A stretch of DNA of 64,000 nt from Periplaneta americana (lineage: Eukaryota; Arthropoda; Insecta; Blattodea; Blattidae). Shown one piece after another: positions 1 to 10,747 of the stretch. Below the pieces are notes generated by a model that did no database searches, was not told the DNA's origin, and saw nothing but the letters and a program-made list of their open reading frames with translations. Where the stretch lies: positions 13,114,001-13,178,000 of the forward strand of contig NC_091123.1 in NCBI RefSeq assembly GCF_040183065.1, read 5' to 3'. Position 1 is the first letter of the stretch. Each line of letters begins with the position of its first letter. The position numbers and the translations under genes were made by a program.

Positions 1-262
1 AACTCATATGATTTAATGGAATGAATGCATAGATAATTTGCCTCCAAAATATTTTAGACGGAGAATTAATTATCATTCAGGCCTACAAATTTAAGTCGCC
101 ATTTGAAAATTTCTCATGCATTTTTAGTCATAATGATTTCTACAGGGCGAGCGGGAAGTAACTAGGTATTAAGAAAAAGCGTATAAAATCTACATTTACA
201 ACGCTAATTTATTAAAATTAATTTTATGTGTACATTATTAAATGAGAATACGGATGAATACC

Positions 263-794
263 TCAAAATTCATCGTGGCGTCGACCAATTTCCTCAAGTG
301 GCCGGGAATGGAATCCACAGTCTTCTGGAGGAAGTTGTAGGCCAATAGTATAGTATAGTTCGTGGCGGAAGAAGGTATCAGATGATATGCCACGAATTTT
401 TCTCCCGTTAACCATTCCTTTTAGTGCATCCTTCAGTAGACAGTTTCTCCACAGTGAGTGATCCAGCCAATTTATTTTTCTCTTCCTGTTCACTTTCAAC
501 ATTAGGCCTATTCTTTTTTCACCCACTCTTTTAGCACAACTGCATGTCTCATTTTGTCTGTCCATTTCACACGGTCCATTCTTCTCCATATTCACATTTC
601 AAACGTTTCTAGTCGTTTCTCTTCACGTCATCGTAATGTTCATGTTTCTGCCCCATATAATGCCACACTCCACACAAAACACTTCACTAGTCTCTTCCTT
701 ACTTCTTTTTCCAGAGGTCCGCAGAATATGCTTCTTTTTCTGTTAAAATTTTCTTTGACATTACTATCCTCCTTTTGACTTCCTGGAAGCAGCT
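263..794 (-). mobile_element. LINE-B 3' fragment (reverse transcriptase C-terminal region), decayed
   Basis: The minus strand encodes the end of a non-LTR retrotransposon polyprotein, including a stretch like RNCLLKDALKGMVNGR. It matches, with substitutions, the plus-strand copies at 36.4-37.2 kb and 57.6-58.5 kb. Nucleotide similarity to those copies continues to 794, but the frame is broken. It is a dead fragment: only part of the RT C-terminal extension remains and there is no start. The 3' boundary (left) is uncertain because similarity fades between 263 and 380. The same copy resumes at 993 after a short insertion. The LINE clade was not determined. Confidence 0.8.
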
Positions 795-992
795 ATTGTT
801 ATTGTTTAATAAAAAAATAATGTTAATAAAATGTCTTAACATTATGTGGAATGCCCCTTAGCACGAGTATGTAACTTACTCTTTCTGGGAGTGCAAGTGT
901 GTTTTTATATAAAAAAGCAATAGGCCTATGTATCTTTATTCTGGCAATAAAGTATTATTATAATAATAATTATTGTTATTATTAATATTATT
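795..992 (+). mobile_element. Short insertion in LINE-B ending in an (ATT)n tail
   Basis: About 198 bp interrupts LINE-B, whose two halves resume on either side (compare the uninterrupted copy at 8640-8700). The insert ends in an AATAAAG-like signal followed by ATT units, as retroposon 3' ends in this window do. No coding sequence is visible. No clean target-site duplication was found, so a deletion plus microsatellite growth is an alternative. Confidence 0.45.
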
Positions 993-1290
993 ATAGTACA
1001 GCACAAGAATTTGAAGCTGTCCACTTGCTCTACTGCTTCATTTCGAATTCGCAAGTTTATCTTCTTTTCGTTTTCTTCCGATAACCATGATCTTCGTGTA
1101 GTATTTATCTTGATCCCATACTGCTCACAGCTGTCATTTAACTCCATTAGAATATCCCTTAGTATCGTCTCCTCTGCTGCCTAAATCACCATATCATCAG
1201 CAAATCTTATGTAGGTTTATTCTTCTTCTCCTACTATCACCCGTCCCATATTATGAAAACGGTTCTGGACTAAAACCTCCACTCATACGC
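993..1290 (-). mobile_element. LINE-B reverse transcriptase fragment (FADD region)
   Basis: This is the upstream continuation of the copy at 263-794. Read on the minus strand it carries the RT active-site region (Phe-Ala-Asp-Asp followed by Met) near 1190-1205, then residues of the type LNDSCEQYGIKIN and a QVDSFK stretch. Frameshifts and stops break it. The copy at 8540-9105 is the closest intact comparison. Confidence 0.78.
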
Positions 1291-1471
1291 CCATAATAAT
1301 TTCAACCATAGACATAATTCTAAACTCCACTATTTGTTTAGTAAAACTACTGAACTTAAAACACCTGATTACAGTTCTTCAAAGATCCGCATTTCTCGAT
1401 GCCTGCCACATAGTCAAACAATTCTAGCCTATCTTTACGTGAATCTGTAATAAACTTGTATATGATTCTGA
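1291..1471. other. Unassigned AT-rich spacer
   Basis: Between LINE-B and an (AAT)n tract. No ORF, inverted repeat or relation to another part of the window was recognised. Confidence 0.4.

Positions 1472-1507
<36 letters not shown>
1472..1507. repeat. (AAT)n microsatellite
   Basis: Perfect trinucleotide tract abutting the 3' end of LINE-A at 1509. Confidence 0.95.
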
Positions 1508-1508
<1 letters not shown>

Positions 1509-1512
<4 letters not shown>

Positions 1513-2524
1513 CTTACTTATTGGCTGTTAAGGAACCCGGAGGTTCATTGCCGCCCTCACATAATCCCGCCATTGATCCCTATCCTGAGCAAGATTAATC
1601 CAGTCTCTACCATCATATCCCACCTCCCTCAAATACATTTTAATATTATCTTCCCATCTACGTCTCGGCCTCCCTAAAGGTCTTTTTCCCTCCCAAGCAA
1701 CACTCTATATGCATTTCTGGATTCGCCCATACGTGCTACATGCCCTGCCCATCTCAAGCGTCTGGATTTAATGTTCCTAATTATATCAGGTGAAGAATAC
1801 AATGCGTGCAGTTCTGCGTTGTTAACTTTCTCCATTCTCTTGTAACTTCATCCCTCTTAGCCCCAAATATTTTCCTAAGAACCTTATTCTCAAACACCCT
1901 TAATCTCTGTTCCTCTCTCAAAGTGAGAGTCCAAGTTTCACAGCCATGCAGAACAACCGGTAATATAACTGTTTTATAAATTCCAACTTTCAGATTTTTG
2001 GACAGCAGACTGGATGACAAAAGCTTCTCAACCGAATAATAACACGCATATCCCATATTTATTCTGCGTTTAATTTCCTCCCGAGTGTCATTTATATTTG
2101 TTACTGTTGCTCCAAGATATTTGAATTTTTCCACCTCTTCGAAGGATAAATCTCCAATTTTTATATTTCCATTTCGTACAATATTCTGGTCACGAGACAT
2201 AATCATATACTTTGTCTTTTCGGGATTTACTTCCAACCCTATAGCTTTACTTGCTTCAAGTAAAATTTCCGTGTTTTCCCTAATCGTTTGTGGATTTTCT
2301 CCTAACATATTCACGTCTTCCGCATAGACAAGAAGCTGATGTAACCCGTTCAATTCCAAACCCTCTGTGTTATCCTGAACTTTCTAGAGCAAAGTTAAAA
2401 AGCAAAGGTGATAGAGCATCTCCTTGCTTCAGCCCGCAGTAAATTGGAAAAGCATCAGATAGAAACTAGCCCTTACGGACTCTGCTATAAGTTTCACTAA
2501 GACACATTTTAATTAATCGAACTA
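1509..2524 (-). mobile_element. LINE-A, 5'-truncated copy with RT palm and C-terminal region
   Basis: This is a non-LTR retrotransposon fragment on the minus strand. A 192-residue open stretch (1781-2359) begins in the RT active site, read here as [12 protein letters not shown], so the second residue of the expected YADD is changed. It continues through a [11 protein letters not shown] stretch, [19 protein letters not shown] and [14 protein letters not shown]. Further upstream (2360-2510), frame-shifted sequence encodes a [14 protein letters not shown] RT motif. The 3' end (1509-1560) has TTAC/TACT tetranucleotide repeats, as do the other copies of this family. The C-terminal HVARMGE and GRPRRRW stretches seen elsewhere are damaged here. 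Not functional. The copy stops where an (AAT)n tract begins at 2525. Confidence 0.9.
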
Positions 2525-2538
2525 TAATAATAATAATG

Positions 2539-2577
<39 letters not shown>
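2525..2577. repeat. (AAT)n microsatellite, one imperfection
   Basis: The trinucleotide tract sits exactly at the truncated end of LINE-A. The related copy at 32040 continues past this point without it. Confidence 0.95.
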
Positions 2578-2580
<3 letters not shown>

Positions 2581-2699
2581 GGGGATGACAAGTAATGAGG
2601 AAGTAGCGTAAAATGACAGTTTATTTGTTGTTATATCTGGCAATTTTCGGCATGATTTTTTCCTCCTCAGAAGGTGTAGCAGAAACACCAGAGTTATGG

Positions 2700-3027
2700 T
2701 GGGGAAAGCGGCTTCATTCCACCACTGCTCCACTAGGGCTATATCATGTCGCAGCCGGCATGGCAGCCGAAATGAAGTACGGCGCGGCTGAGCTATATGG
2801 CGCGCGAAATTAGCCGTGGCACGGCTGTGCTCCGTCTCGACCCGACCCGACCCACGGATGTATATTAAAAACTGTCGACGCCACCGCCGCCGCCTTCAAT
2901 TCCCTCGGCGTTATTAAAACTTGTGATGGCTCGCAATTACCAGGCCAGAGTTTATTTCCTGCACGACGCGAGTTTTATGAAGAGGCGCCCAGCGGCGGAC
3001 TGGCTGTGGAGGATAGCTCCCTCCAAG
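2700..3027. other. GC-rich island without ORF (candidate regulatory DNA)
   Basis: This stretch is clearly richer in G+C and CpG than its surroundings. It has CCGACC repeats near 2840, GCC triplets near 2880, and AATTA/TTATTAAAAC motifs near 2920. No plausible coding frame or repeat relation was seen. It ends at the target site of the inverted-repeat element at 3040. It could be a conserved non-coding element or an old CpG island. Confidence 0.35.
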
Positions 3028-3128
3028 ACCTGTTTCACTGACAATAATGGAGATAATTACTACAGTTGTCTGAACACTATTTATTGATAAAATAAATAAA
3101 ATAATAAAACTGGTTAGAAACCATACAT

Positions 3129-3158
3129 GTTTCGGGGGCTATGCTCCCCCATCTTCAG
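3129..3158 (-). ncRNA. Hammerhead-like motif, left arm
   Basis: On the minus strand: CTGAAGA, a 5-bp G/C hairpin (stem II), then GAAAC. Flanking AACCA and TGGTT can pair as stem I, and AC/GT around the following AT could form a 2-bp stem III. The hammerhead core is CUGANGA...GAAA, so CTGAAGA is compatible, but an extra T lies between the core and stem II. Catalytic activity is unproven. Confidence 0.4.
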
Positions 3159-3642
3159 TGGTTGTACCACGACTACGGTGTACTGATGTTAAGAATTTTA
3201 AAAAAAGTTTCAAAAATAGAACTTATGTTCTTATACTATACGTACAATCAGAAATACTTTAAAATTCTTAACATCAGTTTTTAACTTCATTGATGGTTAA
3301 TCTTTAATTCCAAATATTTTGAAATGAATAACATTCACATCTTGTCATTGACATTCTATAACATTATTCTTGGGTCACCATTAGTATTACTTAAGAATTA
3401 TATATTGTATCATCAGAATTGTATTATATGTATTTCTTCTATAAGATATCATTTAACAATATTTAATAACTATTCTCAAGCTTTTTTTATTAAGTTTATA
3501 ATGAAATTTCAATTCAATACATTAGATCATTTTACTTTTTAACGATATTGCCCCAGACTTAGTATTTATAAATTTTATAATTTTGTAGCATATTCAAGAT
3601 CTTTATACATTCCATTCTCTTGTTGCAGTCGTGGTACAACCA

Positions 3643-3672
3643 CTGAAGATGGGGGAGCATAGCCCCCGAAAC
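3643..3672 (+). ncRNA. Hammerhead-like motif, right arm
   Basis: Mirror copy of the motif at 3129-3158. It keeps the core, the GGGGG/CCCCC stem II and the AACCA/TGGTT stem I. The upstream reading frame stops in the loop. Confidence 0.4.
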
Positions 3673-3979
3673 ATGTATGGTTTCTAACCACTTTTATTAT
3701 TTTATTTATTTTATCAATAAATAGTGTTCAGACAACTGTAGTAATTATCTCCATTATTGTCAATCTTCACTTATGAACACTGTTGTATTTTGACCTTTTA
3801 AGTATTTAACCTGTTTCACTATTAGAAGTAGTGAGATAAAATGTATACCTGTCATATTTTGAGTTATTTTTTTCTTCTTCTTCAGGGAATCTTAACATAT
3901 CCTGTAAGCAATTTATCTATCATTATCCCTGTTACCGTATTTAACTTCTTTTTAACGTCAGAAAAGAAGTGAAGCCTTA

Positions 3980-4582
3980 AGGCTGGTCCACAATAAACCG
4001 GGATCGATAACCAGAACGAGAAATGAAAGTGGAGGACTTGAAAGTGAAGATTTTTTATTCACAATAAACCAGAACGAAAACGGCTGTGCATATCGATATG
4101 TATGTAAATAACGATTTGTAAAGTCGATATTACGAATTCTGATGTTACATGTGTAAAATATACCAATGACGTTCTCTCATGAGAACATACCAGCCAACAT
4201 AAACAAAGGTTAACCAACTACAGAATTTATGACACAGAATATTTAAAAATTCAGTTCAGGCGGTAATCTGGTGGCATATGCACGTATCATATATTGAAAT
4301 TGATTCTAGTGAATTTCCGAGTTAGTTAGAAACGATGGATGAAGACAAAATTATGTCATGGCTTCCTTGCTACAAAATATATGACAATCAAATAGCTTTA
4401 TCATGGCAACAGAATGAATCCAGTAGGCTGTGATCGAAAACGAGAACGGCAAAGTTGAAACTTGGGCAACCTCACTTTCCCGTTCTCGGGCTCCAGCAAG
4501 CTTTTCATTAATTTGTGAATACTCACATTTCCACTCTCCTTATCGTTCTGTTTATCATTTTCTGTTTATTGTGAACCAGCAT
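3980..4582. mobile_element. MITE family X, copy 1 (Harbinger-type, TTA target)
   Basis: Terminal inverted repeats begin AGGCTGGTCCACAATAAACC. TTA lies on both sides (3977-3979 and 4583-4585). It is non-coding and about 603 bp. A 3-bp TTA target duplication and this style of terminus fit PIF/Harbinger non-autonomous elements. Confidence 0.8.
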
Positions 4583-4585
4583 TTA

Positions 4586-6028
4586 AGGCTGATCTACAAT
4601 AAACCGGGAACGAAAACTATAACTAGTACAGAAAGCGGAATGTGAAGATTTTTTATTCACAATAAACCGAGAACAAAAACAACATACATCGATATGTAAA
4701 GTCGATATTAAGGTACGGTCACACGTCGCTACTTTTGCAGCGCTGCAGTACAAAAAACTGCGCAACTCTTGTACTGCGACGTGTGAACAACGGTGCAACC
4801 CGAAAAGTAGCTGCTACCGAACCTGCTGCCAGCTACTTTTCCATGCTGCGCGCAGCTTAAAAGTAGCGGCGTGTGAACAGGGTTCTCAGGGTTGCAGCCG
4901 CAGCATTTTTGATATGGGTTTTGTTGAAACTTTTGCTGCGGTTGCGACCAGTGTTGCCACCCAAATGTGCCAATGATACTTTTATTGTTTGGATGTATTT
5001 TAATGTTAAATGTGATGAAAATAAATTATTTGTAACAGTTATTAAATGCACAACACAGTCTGAGCATATTTGCTGACGGTTTAATTCACTTTTTTAATTT
5101 TCTGTAGCGTAGTTTCAAACAGGAGGGTTGCCAACATTGATTACGTGAATATGCTGTTGGTTATCATTTAAGTATATAGGCGTTTTTAAAAGTTTTATAG
5201 TAAAAATAATGCCAATTTCTGAATACTAGTTAGGACAGAAAAGCAAATAATTGATAAGTAAGCTTTCGCATGAGTTTATTAATAATGCGAACATAACCAC
5301 AAAATGTATATTGAGAAGTCAACACGGAGATGGAAACCTGCAGCATGACTGCGGCTGCAAAAGTAGCGCCTTGTGTGTGAACAGACTCGCAACCTCCAGT
5401 TGCAACTTTTGCTGCACTCGGGTTGCGCAGCACGAAATGTAGCGTGCAGCGCGCTACTTTTGGCTTACGTGTGAACACGACACGCAACTTTTGCAACTGC
5501 AGTACAGAAGTTGCGCAGCAAAAGTAGCGACGTGTGACCGTACCTTTACTCACTCTCATGTTAGTTGTGTATAATTGACCAATGACATTCTCTCATGAGT
5601 ACAAGCCAGCCAACATAAACACAGGTTAACCAACTTAAAAATTTAAGACACAGAATAATTAACTAAGAATTCAATTCAGATGGTAGTCTGGTCATATATA
5701 GGCCCTACACGTAGCATATAGGCTATGGAAAGTGATTCTACTGAATTTTAGTTACAAGCAATGAATGGACAAGATATTATATCACGGCCTCCTTGCTACA
5801 AAATATACGACGACCAAATAGCTTTTTGATGACAACAGAATGAATCTAGTAGGCTGTGATCGGAAACGAGAACGATAAAGTTAAAACTTGGCCAACTCTC
5901 CGTTCCCGTTCCCGGGCTCCGGCAAACTTCTCGTTAATTGTGAATGCTCACATTTAAATACATTTAGGGCCTATTTAAAAAATCGTTCTCGTTCTCTTTT
6001 CCATTTCCGGTTTATTGTGAACCAGTCT
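4586..6028. mobile_element. MITE family X, copy 2, inserted next to copy 1 and carrying a nested MITE
   Basis: It has the same termini and internal sequence as copy 1 (for example CCAATGAC...TTCTCTCATGAG and a shared region with TTCCTTGCTACAAAATAT). It starts directly after the TTA that ends copy 1 and closes with TTA at 6029-6031. Its length is inflated by an 836-bp nested element at 4711-5546. The two copies therefore share one TTA, which suggests one inserted into the target duplication of the other. Confidence 0.8.
4711..5546. mobile_element. Nested Harbinger-type MITE inside family X copy 2
   Basis: Inverted termini begin AGGTACGGTCACACGTCGCT and are flanked by TTA (4708-4710, 5547-5549). 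The interior repeats AAAAGTAGC/GCTACTTTT and TGCAGC motifs in both orientations, giving many internal hairpins. No credible transposase is present. Copy 1 of family X lacks this insertion, which shows the order of events. Confidence 0.8.
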
Positions 6029-6031
6029 TTA

Positions 6032-7229
6032 TCCTGAACGGTGAAAACTGAAGATTCGAATTGGAAAAACTGAAACTATCGGATAGGTACGTAAGATTTG
6101 CAAGCCAAGGAAAGTCCCTGAGGCGAAATCATTCATGTTAAACTTCGTCTCAAATGTCTGAAATAAACTAAAATTAATATTTCAGCAAGCTGATAAAAAT
6201 CAGAGAACGTGATAAAGTTGAGTTTAGTTAAAATACCGTTTGAAAACATACTTTGGTTCCGCGCATCCCTTTTCAAATCACTCGCGGACCACAGATATGG
6301 AACTGCTGCCCTAAGACGTTTTTGCTTGCCTACAAAAACAGATGGATACATTTTGTTAGCTTGAAGGAACGTTAGGCTTATGTCACAATTTTTAATAATT
6401 GCAAATAAAATTGTAGAATGAAGCAATAGGTCTACAAAATTGTCTCTAGGTCTATAAAATTTACGCTACCGTTCGAGAAGAAAAGACGACCAGAATGCTT
6501 TCTGAGACGTTAGAATATGGCATTCACTTTTTCTCCGAAACGGACCGACTAGGCCAACATTCCTGAAGGACGACAACGATGAAGGTGATGATACCTTTCA
6601 GCAATTCCAGATCCATGTTTACGTGACGATAGGTTATTTCTAAGAACTTCAAGGCCTTGTATAATGTTTTTGTACTGGAATATTCTTTTAAATCTTAAGC
6701 GGTCGGTCTTCATGATTGCGAGATTCTGCAATGATCGTTGCTATAAAAAATAAGGCTGTTAAACGCGAGATCCTGGGCGAAAGAACCTAGTAAGAACCTA
6801 TGATAAAACTGCAAAGCGATTTCTTAGTGTTGTTTTTATGAAATTCGGAATATGCATGAATTTAATTTTCCGATGAAACTTGACTTTTTTTTAATGGGAA
6901 AGAAGATCAAAATAATAATACTAGTGGCTTGTGCAACAAATGCTGCAGATTAAGTTCATTAGAAGTTTAAATAAAGATTTTTCAGATTTATTTTCAACGA
7001 AGAATACCAGACATTTTGAAAGTTATTTGCTTCCATAGTAATGAAACATACTTCCTCTGAGTGGGTTTTCTTTATGCAAAATACTTTTTCTTGGACCTAT
7101 CCATCTTAAGTTCTTGAGTTTTAATGCGAAAACGCAAGTAACAATGTTGGGACAATCAGTGTGTTTTTCATGTGAGTGTAAAGCAGTAGCTACATATTTC
7201 AGATCATTGCGGATTGTACAGTGATACAA
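6032..7229. other. Unassigned unique-looking DNA
   Basis: AT-rich, with no convincing coding frame, terminal repeats or match to other parts of the window. The ORFs here are short and lack protein-like composition. Confidence 0.4.
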
Positions 7230-7941
7230 TAGTAATATGCGTTACAAGAGAAGTATGTTGAAGTTTTCATGTTCGAGGAAAAAGTTTGAAAAAGCGAAAC
7301 GTAGTTGAGCTTTTTTAAATTCCGAGAATTGAAAGAAAACATACCGCTCGTGTATCGTACATTATTTTCTGCGAAGATCGTTTATTACATACCTGAAAGA
7401 GGAATTTCTAATTAGTTGCAATGAAATCTCCATCTTGGTTTCTGTTCAATGACGGCAAATTTGCAAAACAAAAATATCTATCTTCAACATTGTTGCTTTA
7501 AAATGTTTTTTGTGTTTACTATACTCCAGCAGGCCGTGATATACGTCTGTCTTCCCCCCCCCCCCCCCCCAGTCTATGATGAGTCTCGAATCTTGTTGAT
7601 TTTTTCACGGCTTCCTTAATGTTACTTGTATCACGAATGCAATAACTTTAGTGGAGTTGTAGAGTTTACTTAATTTTTGCAAATATTTAAAAACAATAAT
7701 TAACAATGTAATTTAGGTGAAATTGCAGTGGTAAGTTTCCAATTTATAATTATTACTATATTGAACGTCTCTAAAAATAATATGTTAGAAGCCTAAAGCA
7801 GTATAATCAATATGTCACTTAAGCGGTAAGAAGAGGGAAATTGTTATGTGTGTTAGGTTGGGAATACTGAATGTGGAATTTTAGACTTTCCGCGGATTGG
7901 TTTTGTGCGGAAACCAAGCAAATACGCACGATCTCACACAA
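7230..7941 (+). mobile_element. Non-coding repeat family Q, copy 1
   Basis: About 712 bp, matching copies at 21026-23620 (three) and 58494-59163. It runs from TAGTAATATGCGTTACAAG to a conserved CGATCTCACACAA end. Ends are not inverted repeats of each other. In four copies the junctions are compatible with a 2-bp AA/TT duplication, but AA could instead belong to the element. No ORF. A 17-base poly-C tract lies at 7554-7570 where other copies have only a few Cs or Gs. Superfamily unknown; a Helitron-like or TIR-less non-autonomous DNA element is possible. Confidence 0.7.
7554..7570. repeat. Poly-C tract (17 C)
   Basis: Homopolymer inside family Q. Sister copies read CCCCC after a T run at this position, so it is an expansion specific to this copy. 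Confidence 0.9.
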
Positions 7942-8539
7942 AATACTCTTTCCTTACATTTTTATTGTACCTTGTTTTTTGACTGTACCATGCAGGCTTT
8001 GCTTAATCATAAGTTTTAGTTGCCATGGTAATAGTTTACATTGAATAGGTACAATCAAGACATAGCCTGGTTAGAAATGCAAGGAAAAAGTTTATGATGT
8101 CACTTTAGATGGGAGTTAAGAAAATATCAGGTTTGCCATGCTTTCCAACAGTAGACATAGCATCTTGACATAGCTGCTACATGTTTCGTGAACTACCTTG
8201 AAATGTAGAGGGCACAATCACTTTTTCCTGCTAAGAGATCTTGCTGAGGTGATCGGGAGACTGCAAAGTCTTGTAGGCTTCTTATTTTATCAGTAATACC
8301 TTTTGGTCTTCCTTAGGAATTGTCATTTTTGCGCTTCCTCCAGACAATAATGGTCTACCAAATATTGCTGGATTAACTTGTGTCACTAATGAATGTAATG
8401 TTAGCATATTATGTTGTTGAATCAATGACGTATAACTGGTCAATTTTAATGGCGGGAAATCAGAGACGTAAGTTATTTATGTAGCCCTATTATCCTGTAT
8501 ACAGTATATAGGCTGTTGTGAGGAATCTAATGCTGAGAT
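7942..8539. other. Unassigned AT-rich DNA
   Basis: No supported coding frame or repeat structure between family Q and LINE-B. Confidence 0.4.
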
Positions 8540-9105
8540 GCGGACTCCAAACAAAGCACTTCACTAGTCTCTTCCTCAGTTCTTTCTCCAGAGGTCCGCA
8601 GAAGATGCTGTTTTTTCTATTTAAAGCTTCCTGTGTCATTGCTATACTTCTTTTGACTTCTTGGTAGCAGCTCATGTTACTGCTTATAGTACACCCCAAG
8701 TATTTGAAGCTGTCCACTTGCTCTACTGCCTCATTTAGAATTCGCAAGTTTACCTTCTTTACTTTTCTTCCTATGACCATGGTCTTCGTCTTGTTTGCAT
8801 TTATCTTCATCCCATACTGCTCACAGCTGTCATTTAGCTCCAGTAGCATATTCCTTAGTATCATCTTCTCTTCTGCTAACAACGCCATATCATCAGCAAA
8901 TCTTATTACTCTTTATTCTTCTTCCTCCTACTATCACTCCTCCCATGTTCTGAAAACTGTTCTTTACTAAATCCTCCAAGTAGATGTTAAACAGGGTAGG
9001 TGATAAAGGGCATCCTTGACGTACTCCCCTCTCTATTTCACTTCTTTCTGACATTTCTTCTCCTATCCTGACTTTGACTCGTTGTGTCATGAAAAGGTTG
9101 TAGTT
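8540..9105 (-). mobile_element. LINE-B reverse transcriptase fragment
   Basis: This is the best preserved RT core of family B. The upstream frame (8893-9090) reads a GVRQGCPLSPTLFNIYLEDL motif. After a frameshift, RFADDMALLAEE carries the catalytic Phe-Ala-Asp-Asp near 8885-8905, followed by LNDSCEQYGMKINANKTKTM and QVDSFKYLGC. The C-terminal end is truncated near 8540. This motif order identifies a non-LTR RT palm and thumb. One frameshift between the two conserved blocks and loss of both element ends make it non-functional. Confidence 0.88.
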
Positions 9106-9844
9106 AGTTAGTTATACCTATGGTTAATCATGATAGACTATTGTTAAACTTGTTAAATGAGTAACTTTTATAACTTCACTGTTTAAAATAATGAAACTTT
9201 TATGGTACTTAACCTTAGTGATTAGTTTCGGCGGGACTGTATGCCATTATCAAATCCCTGTCACTTTCGTGTGTAATCCAGGGAAAGAAATTTCATCTTC
9301 AAATTTGAGTGCATAGGCCATATTAAATAATTTAATTAGCTTGTATTTTGCTTATAATACAAGGATGTAAACTATAAACGGTAATGTCATTCAAAATAGC
9401 CTATAATAAGGAAGTAAATTTTAAAAAAGAACGCTTAAGGGAGGACTATAAAGAAAATGAAATTTTCTACATTTTTTTGAGATAAAACATTCATTTTTGG
9501 TACACACACAGATATACATTAGCAACCTAATATAGCTACCAAAATCTGACTTCCATCACACGCATTTTTTTAGCTATCGGAATTCATTTTGTTAAGAGGG
9601 GCACATTTTCAACATTATACTCCTCATAAAAATGTCATTCAATCAGTTTGAATACTTTTATACAATATCACTGCTATGTTACGAAGAGAACTATTCATTA
9701 GTTTTTAAATAATCCCAGATTACAAAGAAAAAAAAAAGCGAAATAACCACAGCATTTTAAAAATTCTTTTGTTTAAGCCACATATATTTTTCTTTTTAAA
9801 AGTTGGAGTGTTATAAAAAATGCAGGCACAAAATTATGAAGTAT
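9106..9844. other. Unassigned AT-rich DNA
   Basis: No ORF of interest. A TTAAGGGAGGAC-like sequence near 9436 resembles one end of a TTAA-type MITE, but no matching second end was found nearby. Confidence 0.35.
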
Positions 9845-9969
9845 GATATATTTATTTATTTATTTAACCTGGTAGAGATAAGGCCATCAGGCCTTCTCTT
9901 CCCTTCTACCTGGGGATTACAACTACAATATTAAGAATACAATTACAATTATAATAATTACATTTAATA
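9845..9969 (-). mobile_element. Retroposon 3' end with (TTTA)n, interrupted by LINE-A
   Basis: A TTTA-repeat is followed by ACCTGGTAGAGATAAGG and a short palindrome AAGGCCATCAGGCCTT. Read on the minus strand this is a body ending in (TAAA)n, typical of a LINE or SINE 3' end. AATATTA-like sequence at both edges of LINE-A (about 9964 and 10744) suggests LINE-A inserted into it, so more of this body may continue after 10748. Confidence 0.45.
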
Positions 9970-10747
9970 TTACTTACTTACTTACTTACTTACTGGCTTT
10001 TAAGGAACCCGGAGGTTCATTGCCGCCCTCACATAAGCCCGCCATTGGTCCCTATCCTGAGTAAGACTAATCCAGTCTCTATCATCATATCTCACCTCCC
10101 TCAAATCCATTTTAATATTATCTTCCCAACTACGTCTCGGCCTTCCCAAAGGTCTTTTTCCCTCCGGCCTCCCAACTAACACTCTATATGCATTTCTGGA
10201 TTCGCCCATACGTGCTACATGTCCTGCCCATCTCAAACGTCTGGATTTAATGTTCCTAATTATGTCAGGTGAAGAATACAATGCGTGCAGTTCTGTGTTG
10301 TGTAACTTTCTCCATTCTCCTGTAACTTCTTCCCTCTTAGCCCCAAATACTTTCCTAAGCACCTTATTCTCAAACACCCTTAACCTATGTTCCTCCCTCA
10401 AAGTGAGAGTCCAAGTTTCACAACCATATAGAACAACCGGTAATGTAACTGTTTTATAAATTCTGACTTTCAGATTTTTGGACAGCAGACTGGATGATAA
10501 AAGTTTCTCAACCGAATAATAACAGGCATTTACCATATTAATTCTGTGTTTAATTTCTTCCCGAGTATCATTTATATTTGTTACTGTTGCTCCCAGCTAT
10601 TTGAACTTCTCCACCTCTTCAAAAGATAAATTTCCAATTTTTATATTTCCATTTCGTACAATATTCTCGTCACGAGACATAATCATATACTTTGCCTTTT
10701 CGGGATTTACTTCCAAACCTACCTCTTTACTTGCTTCCAGTAATATT
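9970..10747 (-). mobile_element. LINE-A copy with intact C-terminal 178-residue frame
   Basis: The open frame at 10000-10536 covers the RT C-terminal extension: [65 protein letters not shown], a GRPRRSWEDNIKMDLREV stretch, and a normal C-terminus. It stops close to the 3' end, which carries TTAC repeats. Upstream, 10540-10747 matches the LINE-A thumb region with frameshifts (GATVTNI region), and the copy is truncated there. It lacks the catalytic palm and cannot be autonomous. Confidence 0.9.

Larger units (their letters stand above)
3028..3820. mobile_element. Inverted-repeat retroelement flanked by 12-bp target-site duplication (Penelope-like 3' ends, head to head)
   Basis: ACCTGTTTCACT occurs at 3028-3039 and 3809-3820 and brackets a 769-bp insert (3040-3808). 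The insert has long inverted arms, about 3039-3175 against 3628-3762, nearly identical, with an AT-rich centre of about 450 bp. Each arm carries a hairpin between CTGAAGA and GAAAC. The reading frame entering the right arm ends TTTEDGGA-stop, with the stop inside the hairpin loop. This is the same layout as the clearer Penelope-like copies at 11.7-12.4 kb and 18.3-19.3 kb. The direct repeats suggest one insertion event. Assignment to Penelope rests on this shared layout, because the GIY-YIG domain itself is not readable here. Confidence 0.65.

Noticed and set aside
4873..5559. Several Cys- and Val-rich ORFs in 4.6-5.6 kb
   Set aside because: They fall within the nested MITE, whose repeated GCTACTTTTGC hairpins generate frames on both strands.
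9436..9448. TTAA MITE from 9436 to 52723-like ends
   Set aside because: Only single ends are visible at each site; no matching second terminus nearby.
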